Below, in pieces: positions 54,675 to 63,578 of a DNA stretch of 64,000 nt; positions within the stretch are counted from its first letter, which is position 1, and each line of letters opens with the position of its first letter. Origin of the DNA: Thalassospiraceae bacterium LMO-SO8 (GTDB taxonomy: Bacteria; Pseudomonadota; Alphaproteobacteria; Rhodospirillales; Casp-alpha2); contig CP134226.1 of NCBI GenBank assembly GCA_031655335.1, forward strand, positions 620,001 through 684,000. The letters run 5' to 3'. The notes under the pieces are model-generated. The model was not told where the DNA came from. It ran no database searches and saw only the letters and a list, made by a program, of their open reading frames with translations. The position numbers and the translations under genes were made by a program.

Positions 54675-55688
54675 TCAGCCCCAGGGCATCGTCGTGACGA
54701 TCATCCGCCACAAATCAGGCAGACGCGCGCGCACCGACTCGCGGTGCGTTTCGAAGGTGACATGTGCCTCCGGCGCGGCACCGGGCCTGAGACCGATCGA
54801 CCACAGGGGCGCGATCTCGTTCGGCACGAAGGAATAGCGCACGTCGATCACGCGGTCGGGGCGGACCGGATCACGGGCCACGTAACCGTCGCTGTATCGG
54901 GCGAACCGCGCGATATCGCGCGCCTGCCGTGACTCCGCCCGCAGCCACGGGAAATCCCGCGCCGGGTCGAGCCGCGGAACCGACATCCCCGGCATGACCA
55001 TGGCGCCGATGCCCGCGCGCACGGCATCCACGTGGAAGCGGTCGGCGGTCTCGTAGATCACCTTCCACACCAGGATGTTGGCGAAGCTGGGTTTGACCTC
55101 GAGCCGCAGCGGCGCGTGTCCCCGGTCGGCCGCAAGGGCATGGCCCATGGCCAGGGCATTGCGGTGCTGCACCGCGCCCAACCCCAGATAAACCAGCGCC
55201 CAGACGAGGGCCGCCCGGCCCCAGGCGCCGCTGCGCCGGACCATGCCGACGGCGGCGAACGTCAGGACCGGCAGCGTGAACAAGGGGTCGACGATGGAGA
55301 TGATGCTCCAGGAAAACCGTTCATCGCTGAACGGCCACAGCAGCACGGTCCCGTAGGACGTCGCCGTGTCGAGCAGCCCATGGGTGCCGTATCCCAGGGC
55401 GCAGAACATCCATGTCCGAAGGAACGTCAGGCCGTGCCATCGCCGAAACGGCCGATGCAGAAGCAGAGCGGCGATCAGCCCGCCCACGGGAATGAAGATC
55501 AGGGAGTGGGTGAACTGGCGGTGATATTCCAGGAACAGCAGGGTATCGGTCTGTGACCGGATCAGGACATCCAGGTCCGCCATCATCCCGGCGATGAAGC
55601 CGAGGCCACCGGCCACGGCGGCCTGGGTGCGCCGGCGCGTGGCAAGCGGAAGAACCGCGCCGAGGGCGCCCTGGCTGAGCGGGTCCAT
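54675..55688 (-). CDS. YdjM-like membrane-bound metal-dependent hydrolase
   Basis: The 337-residue protein has several membrane segments and conserved histidine motifs HRQFTHSLIF and GYGTHGLLDTATSYG, as in the YdjM/LexA-regulated membrane hydrolase family. Its C-terminal soluble part is less conserved. It ends the minus-strand operon of maturation genes (59699 to 54675), six bases after the scaffold gene, but its connection with molybdoenzyme maturation is not evident. Function uncertain. Confidence 0.8.
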   Translation of the reverse strand: MDPLSQGALGAVLPLATRRRTQAAVAGGLGFIAGMMADLDVLIRSQTDTLLFLEYHRQFTHSLIFIPVGGLIAALLLHRPFRRWHGLTFLRTWMFCALGYGTHGLLDTATSYGTVLLWPFSDERFSWSIISIVDPLFTLPVLTFAAVGMVRRSGAWGRAALVWALVYLGLGAVQHRNALAMGHALAADRGHAPLRLEVKPSFANILVWKVIYETADRFHVDAVRAGIGAMVMPGMSVPRLDPARDFPWLRAESRQARDIARFARYSDGYVARDPVRPDRVIDVRYSFVPNEIAPLWSIGLRPGAAPEAHVTFETHRESVRARLPDLWRMIVTTMPWG

Positions 55689-55694
55689 GGGGGA

Positions 55695-56132
55695 TCAGCC
55701 GTCCCGAGGTTCGGTCTGGTCAAGACAGGCGGCGAGCGCCTGGAACGGCAGCAGCACGCAGTCGTGGCGGTGCCTGGCATCATGGACCGGCGTGAAGGCG
55801 TTGAGCCCTTCCCAAGCACCCGTGGCCGGCGTGCCGTCGGCCATCAGGGCCTTGGCCTGTTCGATGCCGTTCATGAGGCCCGCCACATCCAAACCCGGCG
55901 CCGCCTGGGCGGCCAGGGCGGCGGCGGCCTGGGTCAAAAGACAGCCACGCACCTTGCCGCCCAGCGCCTTGATGCGGTCGCCGTCCCGCTCAACCTCGAC
56001 CGTGACCCGGTCACCGCAGAGGAAATTGTCGGCCTCGTGCCGGCAATCGGCGTGTTCGACCGGCCCCAGGTCGCGGGCCTTGGCCGCCAGTTCCTTGATG
56101 CGCGCGTCGTAAATGTCGTCGGCACCGTTCAT
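55695..56132 (-). CDS. IscU/SufU-like iron-sulfur scaffold protein
   Basis: The 145-residue protein has the three cysteines of IscU/SufU-type scaffolds at C39 (NFLCGDR), C64 (VRGCLLTQAAA) and C125 (RHDCVLLPF), with D41 near the first. It is encoded with the preceding cysteine desulfurase by a four-base overlap, so it probably accepts sulfur from it. In this neighbourhood it could serve Fe-S assembly or sulfur transfer to the molybdenum cofactor (inference). Confidence 0.85.
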   Translation of the reverse strand: MNGADDIYDARIKELAAKARDLGPVEHADCRHEADNFLCGDRVTVEVERDGDRIKALGGKVRGCLLTQAAAALAAQAAPGLDVAGLMNGIEQAKALMADGTPATGAWEGLNAFTPVHDARHRHDCVLLPFQALAACLDQTEPRDG

Positions 56133-57337
56133 GCCAGCACCTTCAATGTTTCATCCAGGGCGTCCGTGAAGGCGTCAATGTCGCCCTGCACGTTGTAGAG
56201 CGCCAGACTGGCCCGGGTCGTCGCCTCGATCCCGAAACGGTCCATCAACGGCTGGGCGCAATGATGGCCGCCGCGCAGGGCGATCCCCCGGGCCCCCATC
56301 AGTTCGCAAATATCGTGGGGATGGGCGTCGGTCACGGTGAAGGACAGGATCGGCAACCGCCTGGCATTGCCCCCCGGGCCGATGACCGTGACCCGCCCCA
56401 GGGCCGCGAGCCGTTCCATCAGGATGCCGAAAAGGACCTGTTCCTGAGCGCGGATTTCCGGCCAGTCCAGGCCCAACAACATATCCGCCGCCGCGCCCAG
56501 GCCGACGGCCTGGGTCACCGGCGGGGTGCCGGCCTCAAAGCGGTGGGGCGGCGGGGCATAAGTGGTTTCCGCGAAGGTGACGCGGCGGATCATTTCGCCG
56601 CCGCCCATGAACGGCGTCATGCCGTCCAGAACCTCCGCCCGCGCCCACAGCACGCCGACGCCCGTCGGCCCGAACATCTTGTGCCCGGTGACGACATAGA
56701 AATCGCAGCCCAGGGCCACCACATCGACAGGCCCATGGGCGGCCATCTGCGCGCCGTCGACCAGCACGCGCACGCCCTTGCCCCGCGCCTTGTCGCAGAT
56801 CGCCGCGACGTCGGTCACCGCCCCCGTGACGTTCGACGCATGGGTCACCGTGATCAGTCGGGTGCGCGCCGTCATCAGATCGTCCAGGGCATCCAACCGG
56901 GGATGGCCCGCGTCGTCGACCGGCAGCACCTTGAGAACCACGCCCGCGCGGTCGCGCAGCATCTGCCAGGGCACGATGTTGGCGTGATGTTCGGCCTCAC
57001 CGATGATGATTTCGTCACCCGCCGCCAAGCCGGCGCCGAAGCCCTGGGCGACAAGATTGATCGCCGCCGTGGCCCCGGATGTGAACACCACCTCGTTCGG
57101 GTTCCCTGCCCCCAGATAGCGCGCCAGGGCCGCCCGCGCGCCCTCGAAGGCCGCCGTCGCCTGCGTCGCCAGGGGATAGATGCCCCGCTTCACGTTGGCC
57201 CGGCCGCCGGTTTCGAAGGCCGCCATGCGCGCCAGCACGGGGCCCGCGATCTGGGTCATCGCCGCGTTGTCCAGATAGGTGCCGGCCAGACCCGAGGCCA
57301 GAGAGGGAAACTGATCGCGCAGGGACAACACGGGCAC
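56129..57337 (-). CDS. sufS: SufS-type cysteine desulfurase
   Basis: The 402-residue aminotransferase-fold enzyme has the PLP lysine K220 in VTGHKMFGPTG and the catalytic cysteine C360 in RGGHHCAQPLM, the class II (SufS) form. It converts cysteine to alanine with sulfur transfer. It starts with GTG at 57337, eight bases after the XdhC gene, and overlaps the scaffold gene. The usual sufBCD genes are absent; its position with xdhC, coxG and a MocA-like gene suggests it supplies sulfur for the molybdenum hydroxylase. Confidence 0.9.
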   Translation of the reverse strand: MPVLSLRDQFPSLASGLAGTYLDNAAMTQIAGPVLARMAAFETGGRANVKRGIYPLATQATAAFEGARAALARYLGAGNPNEVVFTSGATAAINLVAQGFGAGLAAGDEIIIGEAEHHANIVPWQMLRDRAGVVLKVLPVDDAGHPRLDALDDLMTARTRLITVTHASNVTGAVTDVAAICDKARGKGVRVLVDGAQMAAHGPVDVVALGCDFYVVTGHKMFGPTGVGVLWARAEVLDGMTPFMGGGEMIRRVTFAETTYAPPPHRFEAGTPPVTQAVGLGAAADMLLGLDWPEIRAQEQVLFGILMERLAALGRVTVIGPGGNARRLPILSFTVTDAHPHDICELMGARGIALRGGHHCAQPLMDRFGIEATTRASLALYNVQGDIDAFTDALDETLKVLA

Positions 57338-57345
57338 GGTCCGCC

Positions 57346-58365
57346 CTAGTCCGCGGCGCCGCGCATCCGGGCGATGATCTCGGCCAGGATGCTGACGGCG
57401 ATTTCCGCAGGCGACTGCGCCCCGATGCGCAGCCCGATGGGCCCGTGGATGCGCCGGATGGCGGCCTCATCGAACCCGACTTCGGCCAGACGCTCGACCC
57501 GTTTGGCCTGGGTCCGCGAACTGCCGAGAGAGCCGATATAGAACGCCGGTGAGCGCAGCGCCCGATCCAGGGCCGGGTCGTCCAGCTTGGGGTCATGGGT
57601 CAGGGTGACGATGGCCGTGCGGCTGTCGGGCTTCAGGTCGTCCAAGGCCTCGTCCGGCCAGTCCGTGCGCACGTCGACGCCGGGAAACCGCGTGTCGGAG
57701 GCATAGGCCCGGCGCGGATCGACGACCGTGACCCGGAACCCGGCCATGGCCGCCATGGGCACCAGGGCCTGGGCGATATGCACCGCGCCGACCACGATCA
57801 ACCGGCGCGGCGGGGCCACGATCTCGATGAACCAGTCGCCGTCGTCGCCGGAATAGGCGCGGGATTTGTCGTCCTTGAGCGCCTTGCGCGCGGCCTCGGC
57901 GACCGTGTCGGGAAGATCGCCCGCGCCCAGCGCCACCGTTTCACCGCTGTCCAGACGGGTGACCAAGGCCGACGGTTCGCCCGAGGCCAGAGCCGCGCGG
58001 GCCTGAGTGTACAACGGGATCAGGGGCACGAAATCGCGGACCAGCACCTTGACCGCCCCGCCGCACGCCAGACCCACGTCCCAGGCCTGCTGATCGGTGA
58101 CGCCGAAATCAAGGACCTGGGCCGGAGCACCCTTGAGAATGTCGAGGGCTTCCTTGACCACCGCGCCTTCAATGCAGCCGCCGGAGACGGACCCCGTCAT
58201 CTCGCCGTCGGCGGAAACCCCCAGGTGGCTTCCCGGCGGACGCGGCGACGACCCCCAGGTCGAGACCACGGTCGCCAACGCCACGGGCTTGCCGGCGTCC
58301 CGCCAGGCAAAGGCGGTATCGAACACGTCGTCGGCGGGCAGCATCTGATCCGTGGGCAGGGACAT
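57346..58365 (-). CDS. XdhC/CoxF-type molybdenum hydroxylase maturation protein
   Basis: The 339-residue protein has the N-terminal XdhC domain (ATVVSTWGSSPRPPGSHLGVSADG, GSVSGGCIEGAV) and a C-terminal Rossmann-like domain (RRLIVVGAVHIAQALVPMA). XdhC proteins bind the sulfurated molybdenum cofactor and insert it into xanthine dehydrogenase-family enzymes. It lies between CoxG and SufS genes (gaps of 14 and 8 bases). Its likely client is the CoxSML-type enzyme encoded divergently. Start M at 58365. Confidence 0.9.
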   Translation of the reverse strand: MSLPTDQMLPADDVFDTAFAWRDAGKPVALATVVSTWGSSPRPPGSHLGVSADGEMTGSVSGGCIEGAVVKEALDILKGAPAQVLDFGVTDQQAWDVGLACGGAVKVLVRDFVPLIPLYTQARAALASGEPSALVTRLDSGETVALGAGDLPDTVAEAARKALKDDKSRAYSGDDGDWFIEIVAPPRRLIVVGAVHIAQALVPMAAMAGFRVTVVDPRRAYASDTRFPGVDVRTDWPDEALDDLKPDSRTAIVTLTHDPKLDDPALDRALRSPAFYIGSLGSSRTQAKRVERLAEVGFDEAAIRRIHGPIGLRIGAQSPAEIAVSILAEIIARMRGAAD

Positions 58366-58379
58366 GGCCGGGCCCCGTC

Positions 58380-58991
58380 CTAGCCGAACAGCTTCATGGT
58401 CGACAGCACATAGGCCACGGCGACTGCGGCGGCGATGGCCACGGGAATCCAAAGCTTGCCGCCCAGACCGGACTCGGACGGGGGCGCCATGGGTTCGCCC
58501 GCGGGGGGGGCCGGCTGCGCCGGCGCCGCGTCGTCGGCGACACCCCCGGCGCGCTCGACGACCAGTTGCTCGAAGGTCGAAAAGAATTCGCCCGCCAGTT
58601 TCTTGGACGTCCCCTCGATCAGGCGGCCGCCGAGTTGCGCCAATTTACCGCCGACGTCGGCCTTGACCTCGTAATTCAACAGGGTGCCGTCGCCGTCCTC
58701 GACCAGGGTGATGACGGCCCCGCCCTTGGCGAAACCGGCGGCGCCGCCCTTGCCCTCGCCGGTGATGGTATAGCTTTCCGGCGGGTTGAGGTCCGACAGG
58801 GTGACCTGACCGTTGAACTTGGCGCGCACGGGCCCGACCTTGGCGGTCACGACGGCGGCGAATTCCGTGTCCGAAACCTTGTCCAGGCTTTCACAGCCGG
58901 GAATGGCCTTGGCCAGGATGTCCGGGTCGTTGAGGGCGGCGAACACGGCCTCCCTCGGGGCGGCGATGCGGCGTTGGTCCTTCAGATCCAT
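58380..58991 (-). CDS. CoxG-like SRPBCC-domain protein
   Basis: The 203-residue protein has an SRPBCC/CoxG domain (about 1-145, RRIAAPREAVFAALNDPDILAKAIPGCE and GKLAQLGGRLIEGTSKKLAGEFF). A proline/alanine-rich linker and one C-terminal membrane segment (about 180-197) follow. CoxG family proteins are associated with CO dehydrogenase-type enzymes and help attach them to membranes or in quinone-linked transport. It is encoded in the maturation operon. Confidence 0.88.
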   Translation of the reverse strand: MDLKDQRRIAAPREAVFAALNDPDILAKAIPGCESLDKVSDTEFAAVVTAKVGPVRAKFNGQVTLSDLNPPESYTITGEGKGGAAGFAKGGAVITLVEDGDGTLLNYEVKADVGGKLAQLGGRLIEGTSKKLAGEFFSTFEQLVVERAGGVADDAAPAQPAPPAGEPMAPPSESGLGGKLWIPVAIAAAVAVAYVLSTMKLFG

Positions 58992-59078
58992 GGGTCTTTC
59001 ACGTCCTTCTTGGGTTGTCTGCGGAATATCGTGGGCTCTTTATGCCTCGATATGTTTGAAAAGTCATGTCGGGAATAA

Positions 59079-59699
59079 TCAGGCACCGAGATCGGTGGGG
59101 GTGTCGATATCCATATGGATAGCGTCGGTGCCCACGTCCACCCCCAACACATCCGCCTTATGGCGGGCCAACAGCGGCTTGGCCCCGACGTCGCCGGAAA
59201 GCTCATCGAACTCGCCGAACAGGGTAGCGGGCCAAAGCACGGGATTGCCCGGCTTGCCATCGTAGCTGGGCTGACAGATTTTTGCCCCGCCCGCGCCTTC
59301 AAAAGCCCGGATCAAGGCATCGATCACCGCCGACGTGACCCCCGGCATGTCGCCGAGCAGAATGACCGCACCCGTGGCGTGCGGCCCCACGGCGGCGACC
59401 CCGGCCTTGACCGAGGACGCCAGGCCCGTCGCATAGTCCGGGTTGGCGACGAACCGCACCTCCAATCCGACAAGCGCCGCGCGCACGGCATCGGCGTCGT
59501 GGCCGGTGACGACCACGACCTCCGCCGCGCGGGACGCCAGGGCCGCCTCGGCCGCGTGCCGCACCAGGGCGGCCCCCTGGTAGTCGGCAGTCAGCTTGTT
59601 CACGGGCGCCATGCGGGTCGAGCGCCCCGCCGCCAGGATGACGGCGGCCACCCCCGAAGGGGCCGGATCGGCACCGTTATTTTGATCTGTAACTTGCAT
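59079..59699 (-). CDS. MocA/MobA-like molybdenum cofactor nucleotidyltransferase
   Basis: The 206-residue protein has the nucleotide-binding N-terminus [18 protein letters not shown], the LLGDMPGV motif and a C-terminal IDTPTDL. It resembles MocA, which makes molybdopterin-cytosine dinucleotide for xanthine dehydrogenase-like enzymes of the CoxL type. It is the first gene of the minus-strand maturation operon and is divergent from coxS (132-base gap). Confidence 0.87.
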   Translation of the reverse strand: MQVTDQNNGADPAPSGVAAVILAAGRSTRMAPVNKLTADYQGAALVRHAAEAALASRAAEVVVVTGHDADAVRAALVGLEVRFVANPDYATGLASSVKAGVAAVGPHATGAVILLGDMPGVTSAVIDALIRAFEGAGGAKICQPSYDGKPGNPVLWPATLFGEFDELSGDVGAKPLLARHKADVLGVDVGTDAIHMDIDTPTDLGA

Positions 59700-59747
59700 C
59701 TCGGCCTGTTAGCGGGTTTTCCTGCTGGTGGAGTCCTGTTATATGAT

Positions 59748-59757
59748 TTGTATACAA
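59748..59757. promoter_or_regulatory. TTGTATACAA palindrome in the cox divergent promoter region
   Basis: A ten-base perfect palindrome lies 74 bases before the coxS start and 49 bases before the MocA-like start, within the 132-base divergent gap. Its T-G-T-A-T-A-C-A core is of the type bound by GntR-family regulators as I recall them. It is a candidate operator only. Confidence 0.45.
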
Positions 59758-59831
59758 TTATTCCAGGCGCGCAGACGCCATTCATCCAAAAAACATCCAG
59801 GACAAGCCCTGAACAAGGGTTTGAAGGGGCC

Positions 59832-60299
59832 ATGCCAGAAATATCCCTAACCGTAAACGGCGAGCAGATCACCAAGTCCGTCGAGGGCCGTACGTTGCTT
59901 GTCGAGTTCATCCGCGAGACCCTGAAACTGACGGGCACGCACATCGGCTGCGACACCAGCCAATGCGGCGCCTGCACCGTGCACCTGAACGGCCAGGCCG
60001 TGAAAAGCTGCACCATGCTGGCGGCCCAGGCCGACGGCGCCGAGATCACGACCATCGAAGGCCTGGCCCCGGAAGGTCAGTTGAACCCCATGCAGAAGGC
60101 CTTCAACGACCATCACGGCCTGCAATGCGGGTTCTGTACCCCCGGCATGGTGATGCGCGCCATGACCCTGGTGAAGGACAACCCGAACCCGACCGAGGCC
60201 GACGTCCGCCACGGGCTGGAAGGCAACATCTGCCGCTGCACGGGGTATCAGAACATCGTCGCCGCCGTCCTCGACGGCGCCAAGGCGCTTCGGGGCTGA
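59832..60299 (+). CDS. coxS: Molybdenum hydroxylase small iron-sulfur subunit
   Basis: The 155-residue protein has eight cysteines: the plant-type cluster at C40, C45, C48 and C60 ([11 protein letters not shown]...C) and the helical-domain cluster at C99, C102, C134 and C136 (CGFCTPG...CRCTG). It passes electrons from the molybdenum subunit to FAD. The start at 59832 follows GAAGGGGC. S-M-L gene order (not M-S-L) agrees with the form II group. Directly after it lies the FAD subunit gene (10-base gap). Confidence 0.93.
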   Translation: MPEISLTVNGEQITKSVEGRTLLVEFIRETLKLTGTHIGCDTSQCGACTVHLNGQAVKSCTMLAAQADGAEITTIEGLAPEGQLNPMQKAFNDHHGLQCGFCTPGMVMRAMTLVKDNPNPTEADVRHGLEGNICRCTGYQNIVAAVLDGAKALRG

Positions 60300-60309
60300 G
60301 GAGAACGAC

Positions 60310-61116
60310 ATGGAAGATTTCAATTACATGCGGCCCGCGTCTTTGACCGATGCCACCGCCGCCCATTCCAACGCCGACGACGCCATGTACATGGCCGGCG
60401 GTCAGACGCTGATCCCGGTCCTCAAGCAGGGCCTGGCCATGCCCACGGACGTGGTCGACCTCAACGCCGTCGACGGCCTTGCGGGGATCGAGGTCGCGGG
60501 CGGCTTCGTGACCATCGGCGCCATGACCCGCCACGCGGTCGTCGCCGCCTCGGCCGAGGTCAAGGCCGCGATCCCGGCGCTGACGATCCTGGCCGGCGGC
60601 ATCGGCGACGCCCAGGTGCGCAACCGGGGCACCATCGGCGGTTCGCTCGCCAACAACGACCCCTCCGCCGACTATCCCTCGGCGGTCATGGGCCTGGGCG
60701 CGGCCATCGTCACCGACCGGCGCGAGATCGCCGCCGAGGACTATTTCGACGGCATGTTCGCGACCAACCTGGAGCCCGGCGAGATCATCAAGGCGGTCAA
60801 GTTCCCGGTCCCCGAAAAGGCCGGCTACGCCAAGTTCCCCAACCCGGCGTCGCGCTATGCCCTGGTCGGCGTGTTCGTCGCCAAGACCGCATCGGGTGTC
60901 CGCGTCGCGGTTACCGGGGCGGGCCAGGACGGCGTGTTCCGTGCAACGGAAATCGAAGACGCCTTGAACAACAGTTTTTCAGCCGACGCCCTGACCGGCG
61001 TCACCGTGCCCGCCGACGACCTGATGACCGACATGCATGCCGACGCGGCCTACCGCGCCAATCTGATCGGCGTCATGGCCAAACGGGCCGTCAATCAGGC
61101 CAACGGGCAAGGCTGA
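60310..61116 (+). CDS. coxM: Molybdenum hydroxylase FAD-binding subunit
   Basis: The 268-residue flavoprotein has the FAD-binding motifs MAGGQTLIPVLKQGL and TIGAMTRHAVV and the conserved GGIGDAQVRNRGTIGGSLANNDPSADYPSAV region. It accepts electrons from the iron-sulfur subunit. It is encoded between the small and large subunit genes with short gaps (10 and 17 bases). Confidence 0.93.
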   Translation: MEDFNYMRPASLTDATAAHSNADDAMYMAGGQTLIPVLKQGLAMPTDVVDLNAVDGLAGIEVAGGFVTIGAMTRHAVVAASAEVKAAIPALTILAGGIGDAQVRNRGTIGGSLANNDPSADYPSAVMGLGAAIVTDRREIAAEDYFDGMFATNLEPGEIIKAVKFPVPEKAGYAKFPNPASRYALVGVFVAKTASGVRVAVTGAGQDGVFRATEIEDALNNSFSADALTGVTVPADDLMTDMHADAAYRANLIGVMAKRAVNQANGQG

Positions 61117-61133
61117 AGGGGGAGTACGGAACA

Positions 61134-63494
61134 ATGAGCAACGTAAAAATCGGCGAATCCCTCAAGCGGTTCGAGGACCATCGTTTTCTGACCGGCCACG
61201 GCCGCTACATCGACGACATCAATCTGGACGGCCAGACCCGCGCCGTCGTGGTGCGCGCGGCCTATGCCCACGCCACCATCAACGCCATCGACACCTCGGC
61301 GGCCCTGGCCATGGACGGCGTGCTTCTGGTCGTCACCCGCGACGACTGGCTGCGCGAGGGCTTCAAGCCCATGCCGACCAAGTCCGGCGTGAAGAACAAC
61401 GCCGACGGCACGCCGCTGAAGGAACCGCCGCGTCATGCCCTGGCCATCGACCGGGTGCGCTACGTGGGTGAGCCGGTGGCCCTGGTCGTCGCCGAAACCC
61501 TTCAACAGGCCCAGGCGGCGGCGGAAGCGGTCGATGTCGATTACGACGAACTGCCCGCCGTGACCGATCCGGTCGAGGCGCTGAAGCCCGGCGCCCCCCA
61601 ATTGTGGGACGACATCCCGAACAACCTGTGCCTGAATTTCGAGCTGGGCGACAAGGCCGGCACGGACAAGGCCTTCGCCGAGGCCGACCACGTGGTCTCC
61701 CTCGACGTGCTGAACAACCGGGTCACCGCCGTGCCGATCGAAACACGCGGCTGCGTCGCCGCCTATGACGCAGCGGCAGACAAGTACACCCTGTGGAACG
61801 CCTCACAGAACGTGCACGCCAACCGCGACACCTTCGCCGAGGTCCTGAACATCGACAAAAGCCAGCTCGACCACATCGCCCCCGACGTGGGCGGCGGCTT
61901 CGGGGCCAAGAACTCGGGCTATCCGGAACCGTCCCTCTGCCTCTATGCGGCGAAGCGCCTGGGCCGCCCGGTGAAGTGGATCAATTCGCGCTCGGAAAGT
62001 TTCCTCTCGGACACCCACGGCCGCGGCCAGTCGTCCCGCGTGGAACTGGCGCTGACCAAGGACGGCAAGTTCCTCGCCCTGCGCACGACGACCGTCGGCG
62101 GCATCGGCGCCTATGCCTGGACCGTCGGGCCGTTCACGCCCACGGGGGGCTCCGCCCGCACCCAGGGCGGCCCGTACCATTTTCCGGCCATGCACTATTG
62201 GGGCCGCGCGGTGCTGACCAACACGGCCCCCATGGACCCCTACCGGGGGGCCGGCCGGCCGGAGGCGACGTTCCAGACCGAACGCATCGTCGAATACGCC
62301 GCGCGCAAGCTGGGGTTCGATCCCATCGAGCTGCGGCGCAAGAACCTGATGCCCAAGGAAATGCTGCCGCACAAGACGCCCATGGGCCTCGACGTGGACT
62401 CCGGCGACTTCCCGCTGTTGTTCGAAGAAACCCTCAAAATGGCGGAAAAGGCCGACCTGAACGCGCTGAAGGCCAAGGCCGAGGCCGCCGGCAAGAAATA
62501 CGGCTTCGCCATAGCCCCCTATCTGGAATGCACGGGCGGCGGGCCGAAGGAGCACGCGGGCGTGACCTTCAACAAGGACGGCTCGATCGACCTTGCCGTC
62601 GGCACGTCCTCCACGGGCATGGGGCACGAAACCTCCCTGGCCCAGATTCTCGCCGCCAACCTGGGCGTCGATATGGAGCGCATCAAATTCCGCCAGTCCG
62701 ATACGACGGCCACGCCCTTGGGCGGCGGCCATGGCGGCTCGCGCGGGATGGAGGTCGGCGGCAACGCCGTCCAGCAGGCCGCGCAGGAAATCATCGAACT
62801 GGCCAAGCCCGTCGCCGCCCGCCTGTTGCAGTCGGAAACGGACCAGGTCGAGTTCGAGGACGGCACCTTCAGGGCCGGGGCCTCGACGGTGTCCATGAAC
62901 GACGTGATCGACGCCTCCATGGACAAGGACAAGCTGCCCGAGGGCATGGACGAGGGCTGCCTGGACCATTCGTCGGTGTTCGAACGGGGCGTCATCTCGA
63001 TCCCCAACGGCGTTCATGCGGCGGCCGTCGCGGTCGACCCGGAAACGGGCACGGTCGAATTCCTGGGTTACTGGGTGATGGACGACTTCGGCACCATCAT
63101 CAACCCCATGCTGGCCGACGGCCAGGTCATGGGCGGCGTCGCCCAGGGCATCGGCCAGGCCTTCCTGGAAAACATCGTCTATGACCCGGATAATGGCCAG
63201 TTGGTGACCGGCTCGCTCATGGATTACGGCCTGCCCCATGCCGACGAGATCCCCAACATGGAGATCGGCTATTACGAGGGTGCTCCGACTAAGAAGAACC
63301 CGCTCGGCGTCAAGGGCGCGGGCGAAGCCGGCTGCGTCGGCGCCTGCCCGGCGGCGGTCAACGCGGTGCTCGACGCACTGAAGGATTACGGCGTCACCCA
63401 TATCGACATGCCGCTGACGCCGCAGAAGGTGTGGAAGGCGATCCAGGCCAAGGGCGCCTTCGATCCCAAGGGACTGCTCGGCGACGCCGCCTGA
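61134..63494 (+). CDS. coxL: Molybdenum hydroxylase large subunit, form II CODH-like
   Basis: The 786-residue subunit has the Mo-cofactor fold of the xanthine dehydrogenase family. The active-site loop reads PYRGAGRPEATF (near residues 369-380), the form II motif; the form I CO dehydrogenase would carry AYxCSFR with an active-site cysteine. The Mo-proximal glutamate is E731 in KGAGEAGCVG. Therefore the true substrate is uncertain: form II enzymes are often annotated as CODH but may hydroxylate other compounds. It follows coxM by 17 bases; the divergent operon supplies maturation proteins. Confidence 0.9.
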   Translation: MSNVKIGESLKRFEDHRFLTGHGRYIDDINLDGQTRAVVVRAAYAHATINAIDTSAALAMDGVLLVVTRDDWLREGFKPMPTKSGVKNNADGTPLKEPPRHALAIDRVRYVGEPVALVVAETLQQAQAAAEAVDVDYDELPAVTDPVEALKPGAPQLWDDIPNNLCLNFELGDKAGTDKAFAEADHVVSLDVLNNRVTAVPIETRGCVAAYDAAADKYTLWNASQNVHANRDTFAEVLNIDKSQLDHIAPDVGGGFGAKNSGYPEPSLCLYAAKRLGRPVKWINSRSESFLSDTHGRGQSSRVELALTKDGKFLALRTTTVGGIGAYAWTVGPFTPTGGSARTQGGPYHFPAMHYWGRAVLTNTAPMDPYRGAGRPEATFQTERIVEYAARKLGFDPIELRRKNLMPKEMLPHKTPMGLDVDSGDFPLLFEETLKMAEKADLNALKAKAEAAGKKYGFAIAPYLECTGGGPKEHAGVTFNKDGSIDLAVGTSSTGMGHETSLAQILAANLGVDMERIKFRQSDTTATPLGGGHGGSRGMEVGGNAVQQAAQEIIELAKPVAARLLQSETDQVEFEDGTFRAGASTVSMNDVIDASMDKDKLPEGMDEGCLDHSSVFERGVISIPNGVHAAAVAVDPETGTVEFLGYWVMDDFGTIINPMLADGQVMGGVAQGIGQAFLENIVYDPDNGQLVTGSLMDYGLPHADEIPNMEIGYYEGAPTKKNPLGVKGAGEAGCVGACPAAVNAVLDALKDYGVTHIDMPLTPQKVWKAIQAKGAFDPKGLLGDAA

Positions 63495-63516
63495 TCCCGC
63501 TTTCCGATCCGATACC

Positions 63517-63540
63517 CGGGCCGCCCTACGGGGCGGCCCG
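63517..63540 (+). terminator. Hairpin downstream of coxL
   Basis: CGGGCCGCCC (63517-63526) pairs with GGGCGGCCCG (63531-63540) around TACG. No T run follows, so it is a weak or Rho-dependent end, or an attenuating hairpin before the enolase-superfamily gene. Confidence 0.55.
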
Positions 63541-63578
63541 CTTCATCTGTGGCCATCTCAGTTGTTGAAAGACCGACC

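Noticed and set aside
61134-63494. Form I (true) CO dehydrogenase call for the coxL-like gene
   Set aside because: The AYxCSFR motif is absent and the form II motif is present.
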